Numbered from the stretch's first letter, positions 1 through 9,071 are shown. The stretch: 39,396 nucleotides of DNA from Desulfocapsa sp. (GCA_013792135.1 VMSP01000005.1:1-39396), one strand, 5' to 3'. The notes: generated by a model not told the origin, from the letters alone. Translations and numbers: made by a program.

Positions 1-530
1 AAAACGCTGAGTTCAATCTCTGCTATATTCAACCAACTCCCGTGCTTAGGGGTGTGATGTATTTCAAGACGATCTGCTAAACACCTGGCTTCTTCAGGCG
101 GAAAGGCCGTGTATAGCGAGGCTGTATTGTGTGTATTCAGATTGTCCATAACCAGGACTACTTTCTCGGCATCTGCATAACGTTCCTCAAGCATTTCTTT
201 GATGAAATGGGCCCAGTCAATCCGTGTCCGTTGTTCAGTGATTTTCACCTTACGCTTTCCCCCAAGTGGTTCTACCTCAATGAATATGCTTGCGACTCCA
301 TTGCGAACATATTCATCATCCACCAGAACAGGATGACCAGGAGCTGCGGGAATTGGTTCATGCACCTCCCCGATCAACTGTGCACTTGATTCGTCCATGC
401 AGACAACCGGAAACTTCCGGTTATACGGACGCGCATAAACTTCAAGAATATCTTCCATCGCCGCTACAAAGCTAGCATTTTGGTCGGGCGGTATTTTCCA
501 ATATTTGCTTAGGTGAGGTTTAAGTTCATT
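1..530 (-). CDS. IS630 transposase orfB (DDE catalytic part), partial
   Basis: The minus frame is open from the A8 slip site at 536-529 to the window edge, about 176 residues. It carries the three catalytic acidic residues of the DDE superfamily in their expected settings: D in VVCMDES, D in LVMDNLNTH, and E in LNIAEIE after HTPKHGSW. The frame has no ATG or ribosome site of its own near the junction, so it is probably expressed only by -1 frameshifting from orfA. No stop or second frame break was seen within the visible part, so the copy may be active. The C-terminus and right inverted repeat lie outside the window. Confidence 0.85.
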
Positions 531-970
531 TTTTTTAAAGTGTTGCATACCGTCATCGGAGAAACGCTCGGCACTATTTGCAATTCAATCATTTTTTCAG
601 CCAAAAGTCGCATGGTCCAGCGTTTTCGACCTTCCGGGGCCTCCGAACATGCCAAGGTCAAAAGCTTGGCCTCAAATTCACCTCCAAATTGAATTTCACG
701 CGGAGGGGTCTCGCGCTTCTTTCGTTCGATGGCGGCAGAAAGACCTTCCTCAACAAATCGTTTCTTTAAGTGCTCAAGACTGCGAGTCGTTGTCCCTATA
801 GCTTCTGCAACCTGTTCAACAAGCCACTTCTGACCATACTCTCCTGCATCAAGTAGGAGCAATGCCCGAGCATATAATACGGTTCGGGCTGCCCTTTTTC
901 CTTTAGTTGAAATAACTTCCAAATCCTTCCGCTCTTCTTTTGTAAGTGTCACTCTGTATCTTGGTGCCAT
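509..970 (-). CDS. IS630 transposase orfA (helix-turn-helix N-terminal part)
   Basis: This 153-residue product is the DNA-binding half of an IS630 transposase, with an N-terminal helix-turn-helix region followed by a second winged-helix-like part. I chose ATG at 970 because AAGGAGG sits just upstream; an in-frame ATG at 997 lacks such a site. Translation ends at TAA (509-511) shortly after a run of eight A residues (536-529). Slipping back one base there continues into the DDE frame and creates LKKNELKP, which I recall as typical of unsplit IS630 transposases. The product is therefore probably the N-terminal part of a frameshift fusion rather than a separate protein. Confidence 0.85.
   Translation of the reverse strand: MAPRYRVTLTKEERKDLEVISTKGKRAARTVLYARALLLLDAGEYGQKWLVEQVAEAIGTTTRSLEHLKKRFVEEGLSAAIERKKRETPPREIQFGGEFEAKLLTLACSEAPEGRKRWTMRLLAEKMIELQIVPSVSPMTVCNTLKKMNLNLT
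530..540 (-). promoter_or_regulatory. Candidate -1 ribosomal frameshift site (A AAA AAA)
   Basis: On the minus strand the orfA codons read TTA AAA AAA ATG over an A8 run (536-529). The heptamer A-AAA-AAA is a classic -1 slippery sequence. Re-reading the A at 530 gives AAT GAA CTT and joins the DDE frame exactly at the conserved KKNELKP segment. Programmed -1 shifting is established for several IS families; that it operates here is inference. A simple inactivating indel is the alternative. Confidence 0.6.
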
Positions 971-973
971 GTT

Positions 974-1004
974 GACCTCCTTGTCTATTAAAGACAATTA
1001 TAGC
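974..1004 (-). promoter_or_regulatory. Transposase extended -10 promoter and ribosome-binding site
   Basis: Upstream of the orfA ATG the minus strand shows TGCTATAAT, an extended -10 element (hexamer at 1002-997). The -35 is poor (TTCGCA about 17 bases upstream). A strong AAGGAGG lies 5-6 bases before the ATG at 970. Prediction from sequence match only. Confidence 0.5.
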
Positions 1005-1058
1005 AAACATTACACAGAATGCGAAGACTTAAATTTTACATTGTACTAGCCTATCCTG

Positions 1059-1952
1059 TCACTTCACAACCTTGAGACCAAACATCCCCTGAAGTGCTGC
1101 CGGCAGGTCCGCAGGCAGCACCACTATCTTGGCATTATCGGAAGTGCTCAGTTCCTGCAAAGTAGCTATATATTTCTCGCCCAGCAGGTAGAGAGCCGGC
1201 AGCTGCTCGTTCCCAAGCCCCTGTTGCACCAGCGCCAGGGCATCTTTGGTGGCATTGGCAAGGACGATCCTGGCCTCGGCATCACGCCTTGAGGCCTCAA
1301 GATGCCCCTCCGCCTCAAGGATTGCCTTCTGTTTCTGCCCTTCCGCCGTCAAAATAGCGGCCTGTTTTTCACCTTCAGCCTCGGTAATAGCCGCCCTTCG
1401 AATCCGCTCAGCCGCTGCCTGACGCTCCATGGAATCCTGCATGGTGGTTGATGGTTTGATGTCCTGAATTTCGACACTCTTCACCGTCAAGCCCCAATCC
1501 TCTAGATCATTGGCAATGGCCTGAATCAATTTAAGTTTGATCTGCTCCCGGGAACTAAGGGCATCATCCAGATCCATCTGACCGATAATGGCCCGCAGAT
1601 TAGTCATAATCAGGTTTCTGGTGGCATGTTCATAGAAATCGATGCCGAAAATCGCCTTGTGTGGGGTATGGATGTTGATAAAGGCAATGGCATTGGTGAT
1701 GATCACCGCATTATCACGGGTAATAACCTCCTGGCTGGGGATATCGAGTGAGATATCTTTTCTGGTTACCTTGGCAGCGATGGTGTCAATATAAGGGATA
1801 ATCAGATTCAACCCCGGTGTAAGCGTGGCATGATATTTACCCAGGCGCATAATCACATATTCAAAGCCCTGGGGAACGATCTTGACCCCGTTGGCAATAG
1901 TCACAATGACCAAAACCAGGATAGCTCCTATAATAATAAGACCTACATTCAT
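1059..1952 (-). CDS. qmcA: SPFH/Band-7 membrane protein, QmcA (paraslipin) type
   Basis: This 297-residue protein has one N-terminal membrane segment (about residues 3-22), an SPFH/Band-7 domain starting at VPQGFEYVIMRLGKY, and a charged Ala/Glu-rich coiled coil (about 185-245, repeated EAEG units) before a hydrophobic tail. This is the architecture of QmcA/YbbK and stomatin-like proteins, which oligomerise in the inner membrane and are linked to membrane-protein quality control. The start has AGGAGG a few bases upstream. It follows an NfeD-type gene by 32 bases, the classic stomatin-NfeD operon pairing, so the two probably act together. The IS630 boundary lies just past its stop codon. Confidence 0.93.
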   Translation of the reverse strand: MNVGLIIIGAILVLVIVTIANGVKIVPQGFEYVIMRLGKYHATLTPGLNLIIPYIDTIAAKVTRKDISLDIPSQEVITRDNAVIITNAIAFINIHTPHKAIFGIDFYEHATRNLIMTNLRAIIGQMDLDDALSSREQIKLKLIQAIANDLEDWGLTVKSVEIQDIKPSTTMQDSMERQAAAERIRRAAITEAEGEKQAAILTAEGQKQKAILEAEGHLEASRRDAEARIVLANATKDALALVQQGLGNEQLPALYLLGEKYIATLQELSTSDNAKIVVLPADLPAALQGMFGLKVVK

Positions 1953-1984
1953 ATTTTCTTCCTCCTGTCAAAGATTCAACAACA

Positions 1985-2452
1985 TTACCGCACTCTTTCC
2001 ACTTTAAGAATTCGCTCTTTTTGATCTGGGGAGAGAACCGCTATCACCCGAACCCGATTGCCTGTTTCTATGGGTTCATCAGCAAGATACATCCACGATT
2101 CATCATCAAGCACCGGGACAGAAAAAACCACCCGGCCCATCTCTCCCGGAATCAGGGCCCGAGTAGCAGCAATCCCGGTCTGGCCTATGGCCGCCTGCTC
2201 ATCAACCAGCAGAGACTTCATTTTTTTCCGTGGCACAAAAAGACGAAACCAGAAGAAGGTAAAGGTAACACTGGATACTGAAAACACAAGCAGTTGCCAC
2301 TTCAATGAGATATCGGGAAGAAGGGCCATCACCAGACCCGTCACCAGAGCCCCCAACCCAAACCAAAAGATGGTAAATGAGGGCACCACCATTTCCATAA
2401 GAACCAGAATGACTCCCAAAACAATCCAGTGCCACCAAAGAATATTTCCCAT
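1985..2452 (-). CDS. NfeD-family membrane protein (YbbJ type)
   Basis: I take the start at 2452 (MGNILWWHW), which has AGGAAG just upstream and begins directly at the first membrane helix; the longer frame from 2515 adds an unlikely Cys-rich leader. The 155-residue product has about four hydrophobic segments in its N-terminal half and a C-terminal OB-fold-like region (IGQTGIA, GRVVF, NRVRVIAV) typical of short NfeD/YbbJ proteins. These associate with Band-7 proteins and help shape membrane-protein or lipid microdomains. The downstream qmcA gene, 32 bases away on the same strand, fits that partnership. It lacks the N-terminal ClpP-like protease domain of long NfeD proteins. Confidence 0.88.
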   Translation of the reverse strand: MGNILWWHWIVLGVILVLMEMVVPSFTIFWFGLGALVTGLVMALLPDISLKWQLLVFSVSSVTFTFFWFRLFVPRKKMKSLLVDEQAAIGQTGIAATRALIPGEMGRVVFSVPVLDDESWMYLADEPIETGNRVRVIAVLSPDQKERILKVERVR

Positions 2453-2543
2453 CACACTTCCTTGTCCGAAATTAGAGCAGCAATTACAACCATTAGAGCA
2501 AAAACATTTATGCAAGCCCGCAATCCACTCCCCATAGAGCTAA

Positions 2544-2572
2544 CTGTTTTTCGGGAAGGACCCGAAAAACAG
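2544..2572. repeat. 12-bp perfect inverted repeat between yciH and nfeD
   Basis: The arms CTGTTTTTCGGG (2544-2555) and CCCGAAAAACAG (2561-2572) pair perfectly around a 5-base loop. It lies between the yciH stop and the nfeD start on the minus strand. It has no T-tract after either arm, so it is not a canonical intrinsic terminator. It could be an mRNA-end stabiliser, an attenuator or a protein site. Confidence 0.6.
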
Positions 2573-2653
2573 AACAACAGCTGAGAAGAATCATATGTTA
2601 ATTTTTTCTTTAAATCAATTACAACTCCTCATTACAAACTTCTCATCGACAGG

Positions 2654-3019
2654 CTAACCTCCAACACGTTTAACCTTATATCCTTGTGTAGCAAACTCTG
2701 CCATCAACAGATCCCGATGATCGCCCTGAATCTCAAACACCCCATCTTTAATAGCCCCCCCGCAGCCACATTTTTTCTTCAGATCTCGAACTATTGATCT
2801 CAGTTCGTCCGGGTCAAGGGCCAGACCTGTCACCAGGGTCACTCCTTTTCCTTTGCGGCCTTTGGTCTCCATACTGATCCTGACAATGCCATCAGAAAGA
2901 GACACAGTGGAATTTTTACGACAGCCACGCTGTGTTGACGGCTTTTGGCAGGCAGGAGAAATCCTGCCTGGTTCTGTGGAAAAGACCAGACCACCATCAC
3001 TGCTATTTTTTTTGGACAT
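2654..3019 (-). CDS. yciH: SUI1/YciH-family translation initiation factor
   Basis: The 121-residue protein has a poorly conserved basic N-terminus and a C-terminal SUI1 domain (about residues 45-118) with GRKGKGVTLVTGL, KKKCGCGGAIKDG and EIQGDHRDLL, matching eIF1-like YciH proteins. These bind the small ribosomal subunit near the P site and affect start-codon fidelity or translation under stress. The ATG at 3019 follows GGAGAAAG, a good ribosome site. It is transcribed divergently from the MATE gene. The family assignment is secure; the physiological role in bacteria is less settled. Confidence 0.93.
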   Translation of the reverse strand: MSKKNSSDGGLVFSTEPGRISPACQKPSTQRGCRKNSTVSLSDGIVRISMETKGRKGKGVTLVTGLALDPDELRSIVRDLKKKCGCGGAIKDGVFEIQGDHRDLLMAEFATQGYKVKRVGG

Positions 3020-3128
3020 AACTTTCTCCGATCAAGAGTTACAGTATCTTCCCGATTGATGAAATGGTATTGTAGCACCAGCAGTACGTCATTGCCAGGC
3101 AGATTAGATACAGAAAAAATGGAAAGAG

Positions 3129-4526
3129 ATGATAAAAATCTGGAACAGGTGGAGAGAGCACAGCCGATATCGTGAGGTGTCAAGGGTATGCATCCCTCTG
3201 GTAATGAGCATGGGCGCAACAATGGTCATGGAATTCACCGATCGGGTTTTTCTCTCCAATTATAGCGTAAATGCCATCTCCGCTGCACTCCCGGCAGGAG
3301 TCTCCGCCTTTCTGTGCATGACTTTTCTGGGCGGGATCGGTGGTTATGTCACTGTTTTTATCGCTCAATACTATGGCGCCGGTAAAAATAAGCAGATTGG
3401 CATTGCCCTGTGGCAGGGGCTTTACTTTTGCCTGTTTGCCGGAGTTGTCCTCTTTACCCTCTCCCTTGTCGCGACCGGCCCCCTGTTTCTGCTGGCAGGA
3501 CATCCCCCCGAGGTTCGAGCCTTGGAGGAAATCTATTTTAACATCTTATGTCGTGGTGCCATATTCCACGTGACGGCCCAGACCATCTCGGGATTCTTCA
3601 CCGGCCGTGGCATGACCCGCCCGGTTATGCTTTGCAATATCATCGGCATGATGGTCAACATCCCCTTGGATTACGCCCTGATCTATGGAGTCTGGGGAAT
3701 GCCGGAAATGGGGATCGCCGGTGCCGGACTTGCTACCGTTGCCTCCTGGGTCGTCATTGTCCTGCTGCTCGTCCCCTTGATCTTCACCCGTGAGAATGAC
3801 AGACTTTACCATATCTATAAGGGGAGTCCTTTTAATCTGGGAATTTTTCTGCGTCTCATGAAATTTGGGATTCCCGGCAGTCTGCAGTTCAGCCTCGACA
3901 TCTTTGCCTTCACCTTTTTCATTCTCATGGTTGGGCGATTGGGGCGGGAAGAGCTGGCCGCCAGCAATATCGTGATCGCCATCAGTTCTCTGGCCTTTAT
4001 GCCTACCCTCGGATTTTCACAGGGTATCAGCAGTCTGGTGGGACAGGCTCTGGGTCGTGGCAGGCCGCAACAAGCAAAATACGCCACTTGGAGCGGAATC
4101 CATCTCCTGCTGAGCTACACTCTTCTTCTTGATTTTTTTCTGATCGGTACCCCGGAGGTCATCATTGCCCTCTTCATTCCCCAGGGACAGGATGCGGTCG
4201 GGTATGCCTCAGTTGTTGAGCTCTGCACCCATTTGCTCCGTATCGTTGCCGTCTATATATGCATGGATGTCTTTTACATGATCTTCTCAGGAGTACTCCG
4301 AGGTGCAGGGGATACCCGTTTTATCATGTGGTGCATTGGCACATCGTCTCTATTCTGCATGCTCCTCCCCATCTATATCGGCATAGAATTTTTTAACAGG
4401 GGGATCTACTACGCCTGGTTCTGTGTCCTATTTTTTGTGGCAGTCCTCTTTGTCCTGGCATCGTTCAGATATAGACAGGGAAAATGGCAGTATATGCTGG
4501 TTGTAGAACGGGAACGGAAAACCTGA
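3129..4526 (+). CDS. MATE-family multidrug/metabolite efflux transporter
   Basis: The 465-residue product is almost wholly hydrophobic, with about twelve predicted membrane segments in two homologous halves. Family-like segments include EFTDRVFLSNYSVNAISAALPAG near the start, FFTGRGMTRPVMLCNIIGM mid-way, and GFSQGISSLVGQALG plus SGVLRGAGDTRF in the second half. These are hallmarks of MATE exporters, which use sodium or proton gradients to expel cations and metabolites. The ATG at 3129 follows a purine-rich GGAAAGAG at very short spacing, so the start is not certain. The substrate cannot be read from sequence. Confidence 0.92.
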   Translation: MIKIWNRWREHSRYREVSRVCIPLVMSMGATMVMEFTDRVFLSNYSVNAISAALPAGVSAFLCMTFLGGIGGYVTVFIAQYYGAGKNKQIGIALWQGLYFCLFAGVVLFTLSLVATGPLFLLAGHPPEVRALEEIYFNILCRGAIFHVTAQTISGFFTGRGMTRPVMLCNIIGMMVNIPLDYALIYGVWGMPEMGIAGAGLATVASWVVIVLLLVPLIFTRENDRLYHIYKGSPFNLGIFLRLMKFGIPGSLQFSLDIFAFTFFILMVGRLGREELAASNIVIAISSLAFMPTLGFSQGISSLVGQALGRGRPQQAKYATWSGIHLLLSYTLLLDFFLIGTPEVIIALFIPQGQDAVGYASVVELCTHLLRIVAVYICMDVFYMIFSGVLRGAGDTRFIMWCIGTSSLFCMLLPIYIGIEFFNRGIYYAWFCVLFFVAVLFVLASFRYRQGKWQYMLVVERERKT

Positions 4527-4584
4527 TTAGAGCAGAATCCCATGCAAGCAGGGATAAAGGTGCTTGATTGAGTGAAAATTGGAT

Positions 4585-4803
4585 TTAACGGCCGTGCCGG
4601 TGAACAGAATCAACACAGAAAGATGACGAGGTTTTTTTATCCTCAAGCATCTTGCGTAACTGCTGCAATTCCGCCTGAGCCTGACGTAATTCCTCACGCA
4701 AGTCAGCGTTTTCAAATAATGGCGACACCTCAAGTTGTGCTTCAATGCGAGCCACATTCTGCTGGGCGCGATACAATTCTATGGCCAGTAATTTGATTGA
4801 CAT
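4585..4803 (-). CDS. Small conserved coiled-coil protein (72 aa), unknown function
   Basis: This 72-residue frame begins MSIKLLAIELYRAQQNV and is predicted to be one long helical coiled coil, with regular Leu/Ile spacing and charged RxELRQAQAEL repeats, ending in a polar tail. I recall similar short proteins starting with a K-x-LA-ELYRLQ-like segment in Desulfobacterota, but cannot name a family. There is no clear ribosome site before the ATG. It lies 109 bases downstream of a 38-residue gene on the same strand, so the two may share a transcript. I believe it is real; function is unknown. Confidence 0.6.
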   Translation of the reverse strand: MSIKLLAIELYRAQQNVARIEAQLEVSPLFENADLREELRQAQAELQQLRKMLEDKKTSSSFCVDSVHRHGR

Positions 4804-4912
4804 CAGGAGAACGGGGATAGGGGCTATGGATCAAAAGACCCATGAAGAAAAATAATAGGAAAGAAGAGAATTCCTGCTATTTCTTACTGTTATCGGAATC
4901 TTTCTGTTGCAT

Positions 4913-5029
4913 TACGCTTTTATTAAACAAATCACAATATTCCTGCACCAGCTTCTTCCGGTCAACAGGGGACATTTTAAAATAAAACGGACTGAGCATA
5001 AGAACTCCAATGGCTTCCTGACTGGTCAT
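4913..5029 (-). CDS. Small conserved protein (38 aa), unknown function
   Basis: An ATG at 5029 opens a 38-codon frame ending at TAA (4915-4913). It is preceded by AGGAGG with good spacing, unusually strong for this window. The product has a compact pattern (EAIGVLMLSPFYFKMSP, then DRKKLVQEYCDLF) that I recall from short hypothetical proteins of sulfate- and metal-reducing bacteria: a hydrophobic LMLSPFYF stretch followed by a charged helix. No function is known to me. The strong ribosome site and protein-like composition support it despite its size. Confidence 0.6.
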
Positions 5030-5192
5030 ATCCTCATCCTCCTTTCATTTTTTAAGAAAATAAAAAGAAAAGTAATGGCATTCGTTATTGCTCTTATCGA
5101 CTCATCTATACTTTTTATTTATCAAAAAAAGTAAGACATGTAAAGATTTAATGAACTTAACTCTCCCATAGAAGCCATAAGACATGCACCAA

Positions 5193-5235
5193 ACAAGACA
5201 AGGGTTGAATCTGATAGAGTCAACCCTTGTCTTGT
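5193..5235. terminator. 16-bp perfect hairpin downstream of yajC
   Basis: ACAAGACAAGGGTTGA (5193-5208) pairs without mismatch with 5220-5235 around an 11-base loop. It starts 46 bases past the yajC stop on the minus strand. After the stem the minus strand reads TTGG, so the T-tract is weak. It probably ends or stabilises the tgt-yajC transcript. Confidence 0.55.
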
Positions 5236-5280
5236 ACCGTTCTCTACAACCTGCAGAGCGTATCAGCAGCCGCCTATACC

Positions 5281-5589
5281 TCAGCCACCGGCCTTAGCTG
5301 GGGCCGCTGTATTCGCGCTTTCTGGACTGGCAATGGCAGAACGGGAAACCTTGACACGGATATCCTGAGCAATCTCCAAGGTAACAACGGTATCCGTCAA
5401 CCCGGTAATCGTGCCATGAATACCACCCTTGGTGATAACCTTGTTCCCGTTTTTCAGATCATTTAAAAATTGCTGCTGCTGTTTGGCCTGCTTCTGTTGT
5501 GGCCTGATCAATAAAAAGTAAAAAACTACAAAGATAAGAATAAGTGGGAGAAATTGGGCAATCCCTCCCCCAGCTCCAGCTCCTGGCAT
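5281..5589 (-). CDS. yajC: Preprotein translocase accessory subunit YajC
   Basis: I chose ATG 5589 (MPGAGAGGG), preceded by GGAGG; the longer frame from 5628 has no such site. The 102-residue product has a Gly-rich N-terminus, one membrane helix (about FLPLILIFVVFYFLLI) followed by the signature RPQQKQ, and a cytoplasmic domain with GNKVITKGGIHGTITGL. YajC associates with SecDF at the Sec translocon. It follows tgt on the same strand, as in many bacteria (queA-tgt-yajC-secDF), but secD and secF are not next to it here; a hairpin and small genes come instead. Confidence 0.96.
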   Translation of the reverse strand: MPGAGAGGGIAQFLPLILIFVVFYFLLIRPQQKQAKQQQQFLNDLKNGNKVITKGGIHGTITGLTDTVVTLEIAQDIRVKVSRSAIASPESANTAAPAKAGG

Positions 5590-5680
5590 AATGGTTCCTC
5601 CAAAAAAATTTATACTATAAATGGGCAACTATTCAGCATAAACAAGCATAACCAGCTTTCACCAGCAAAAACGATGCTAC

Positions 5681-5732
5681 ACGGAGAGAAAATTGCTGTC
5701 CTTCTCAGCGCCTTCACGTCTCTACGGGAAAT
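5681..5732 (+). repeat. Dispersed intergenic repeat, copy A
   Basis: This copy resembles segments at 9942-9976 and 14322-14380. Shared words include AGAGAAAA, TGTCCTTCTCAG and a GTCTCT-GCG-like end. It lies in the 239-bp gap between tgt and yajC. The copies are degenerate and all in the same orientation. This resembles the CTCTGCGTCTCTGCG-type dispersed repeats known from several environmental bacteria. Confidence 0.55.
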
Positions 5733-5828
5733 CTGTCCTCATTTCGCTTATTACTGTCTAATTACGTACGGGGTAAGACTATCTACACAAGAAAGGACAC
5801 TACCCTCTCAATAAAAAAATCATGTTAA

Positions 5829-7028
<1,200 letters not shown>

Positions 7029-7264
7029 TTACAATCAGCGATAATGGTGACGAATGCAACAAAGGGCAACCCGCCGGATCACCCCTGGGATCAAATGGTA
7101 TTTGCCTAGCCAGCTGCACTATATTCACGCTCAATATTTTTTTCAACTACCATATATTGTGGTTCTCAGAAGGTCCCATTTAGACATGAAGATCTATAGG
7201 ATAAAAATTTATACTTCGTAGCAGTGCCACATGGACAAGACAAGAAAAAAATGAAGATAATTTA

Positions 7265-7293
7265 TTGACATAGGAATAAAAATGCGGTAGTAC
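7265..7293 (+). promoter_or_regulatory. Candidate sigma-70 promoter for the porin gene
   Basis: A perfect TTGACA (7265-7270) is followed after 17 bases by TAGTAC, which matches the -10 consensus at only three of six positions. It would give a leader of roughly 170 bases. Motif match only. Confidence 0.4.
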
Positions 7294-7313
7294 AAATTAT
7301 TGTAGTCAATTAT

Positions 7314-7360
7314 TTTTTCCTTGAATTTGATTTAACAGTACTCATATATTCAAGGAAAAA
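7314..7360. repeat. 13-bp inverted repeat upstream of the porin gene
   Basis: TTTTTCCTTGAAT (7314-7326) pairs perfectly with ATTCAAGGAAAAA (7348-7360) across 21 bases. Both arms contain CTTGAAT, which also occurs at 7417-7423 and 7436-7442. It could be an operator or an mRNA hairpin. Confidence 0.6.
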
Positions 7361-7474
7361 GGTAGAACTGTTTGATTCTCCTGTTCATTTATGTGAACAA
7401 GGATCATGGATGCGTTCTTGAATCTCAGGAGGATTCTTGAATCGTAATAATTAAAATATTTAGGAGGAAAGAAG

Positions 7475-8959
7475 ATGATTAAAAAATTTTCCATGCTTGC
7501 TCTTGCCGGCTTGATTGCCCTGCCTGTTGTTGCTTCTGCAGGTATGGGTCCTCAATCCAGTGATCTGGATCGCAAGATTCAGGACCTGAGCGCCCAGCTT
7601 GACCAGCTGAAGGCACAGATGGCTTCCCAGGCAGAGGCCAACGCTGCCACATCTGCCAAGGTAGGCGATCTGAACAATACCGTTACCGGTTTCAGTGAAC
7701 GTGCTGAGGATTGGGATCTGGCCGCCCGTTTTAAACTTGACGGCGATTTCCGTGCCCGTATGGATTACTATAATGCCGACACTGTTTTTGGAGATCTTTT
7801 AGGTCTCGGAGAACTCGGAAACGACACCGCATTCACCAATCGCTTCCGTCTGAACATGCGCGTAGGCATTACCGAGAACGTCGATTTCAAAGGCCGTCTT
7901 GCCATGTACAAGTCATGGGGACAAGCATTGGGATATTTTGATCAAATGGCTGGCATGGACGGTAACAGTACCCGCACCCCTGGTGACAATGCGCTGCGCG
8001 TTGACCGTGCCTTTGTCAACTTTAACAACCTCTTTGGTGCCCCTGTATGGTTCTCCATCGGTCGTCGTCCAACCACCGATGGCAATCCAGCAAATATGCG
8101 CATGAACCTCGACGAGCGCAGTGGCACCCCGCTGATCATGGATTATGCCTTTGACGGTATTTCCATGGGCTATGCCTATAAATGGGGCGGAGACTTGGGA
8201 TCAGGCCGCGTTCGCGTCTGTTACGGTCGTGGTTTTGAAGATGGGTTGACCTATGAAGACTCTACAGTCTTTAACCCAACCGGTATCGACGATACGGATT
8301 TCATCGGGTTGAGCTGGGATATCTTGAAGAAGGGTGATCGCTTCTTGTATGCTCAGTCCTTCAATGCTTCCAACATGCCTGAATTTGGTCAGTCTGGACC
8401 TACCTTGGAAAATAATGGGAACATCCAGCATTCAGGAGCCTTGTACATGGACAAGATTGCTGGCCTGAACTATTTTGTGTCCGGTGGTTGGAGTCGTACC
8501 GATCCTAACGACAACGGCATGTTCAATGACTATATTTTCGGCAGTGGTCCTAACACCGATAGCAAAAACGGCTACATGGCCCACGTCGGTATCCGCTATG
8601 ATATCGATCAAGCTGGCCTCAAGCTCGGTGCTGAATGGAACCACGGTTCCGAATACTGGATCGGCATGACCCCTGGACATGATGACCTCTATCAGTCCAA
8701 GATTGCCGCTCGCGGTAATGTTTATGAGGTCTATGGTATATACGATCTGCCCATGGGCGAGAAAATATCCAAATACGCCAAAACCTTCATGCGTCTCGGC
8801 TATCAGCGTTACGAGTACGATTATTCCGGTTCCAATGATTGGAACATGGCACCGTACGATCTGAGTGATGATGCAGGCAAGTTAGCTTTATTTTACCTTG
8901 GGCAGGATCCTGTCGAGAGTGCTGATCAGGTTTACCTGACCCTTGAGGCATCATTCTAA
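7475..8959 (+). CDS. Outer-membrane beta-barrel porin-like protein (DUF3373-like)
   Basis: The 494-residue protein begins with a clear signal peptide (MIKKF, hydrophobic core, ASA cleavage near residue 22). A short coiled coil follows (about 30-65, DRKIQDLSAQLDQLKAQ), then a long barrel with alternating hydrophobic and aromatic residues, Asp/Gly/Asn-rich loops, and a C-terminal Phe (LTLEASF), the usual Bam recognition end. Such proteins are abundant outer-membrane channels in Desulfobulbaceae and Geobacter relatives; the DUF3373 assignment is from memory. AGGAGG precedes the ATG at good spacing and a strong terminator follows, suggesting high single-gene expression. The substrate is unknown. 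Confidence 0.85.
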   Translation: MIKKFSMLALAGLIALPVVASAGMGPQSSDLDRKIQDLSAQLDQLKAQMASQAEANAATSAKVGDLNNTVTGFSERAEDWDLAARFKLDGDFRARMDYYNADTVFGDLLGLGELGNDTAFTNRFRLNMRVGITENVDFKGRLAMYKSWGQALGYFDQMAGMDGNSTRTPGDNALRVDRAFVNFNNLFGAPVWFSIGRRPTTDGNPANMRMNLDERSGTPLIMDYAFDGISMGYAYKWGGDLGSGRVRVCYGRGFEDGLTYEDSTVFNPTGIDDTDFIGLSWDILKKGDRFLYAQSFNASNMPEFGQSGPTLENNGNIQHSGALYMDKIAGLNYFVSGGWSRTDPNDNGMFNDYIFGSGPNTDSKNGYMAHVGIRYDIDQAGLKLGAEWNHGSEYWIGMTPGHDDLYQSKIAARGNVYEVYGIYDLPMGEKISKYAKTFMRLGYQRYEYDYSGSNDWNMAPYDLSDDAGKLALFYLGQDPVESADQVYLTLEASF

Positions 8960-9032
8960 GTCATTGTTAAAAAAACGGTAATTATAACGGTGTGAACGAC
9001 ACCTGAATAATCCGTTAGTTGTTGAGTATCTG

Positions 9033-9071
9033 GGGAAGGTTTCTGTAAAGAAACCTTCCCTTTTTTATTTT
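9033..9071 (+). terminator. Intrinsic terminator of the porin gene
   Basis: GGGAAGGTTTC (9033-9043) pairs perfectly with 9050-9060 around a 6-base loop and is followed by TTTTTTATTTT. This is a textbook rho-independent terminator, 73 bases past the stop codon. Confidence 0.93.

Larger units (their letters stand above)
1..1048 (-). mobile_element. IS630-family insertion sequence, 3' part cut by window edge
   Basis: The stretch holds a helix-turn-helix orfA and a DDE orfB on the minus strand, the usual IS630 arrangement. The element begins near 1046-1048, where a TA dinucleotide borders an AT-rich end; IS630 elements insert at TA, so this is a plausible boundary, but the second end is outside the window and the inverted repeat cannot be confirmed. 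The edge lies only about 11 bases beyond the qmcA stop codon. The family call is firm; the exact boundary is a guess. Confidence 0.85.
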
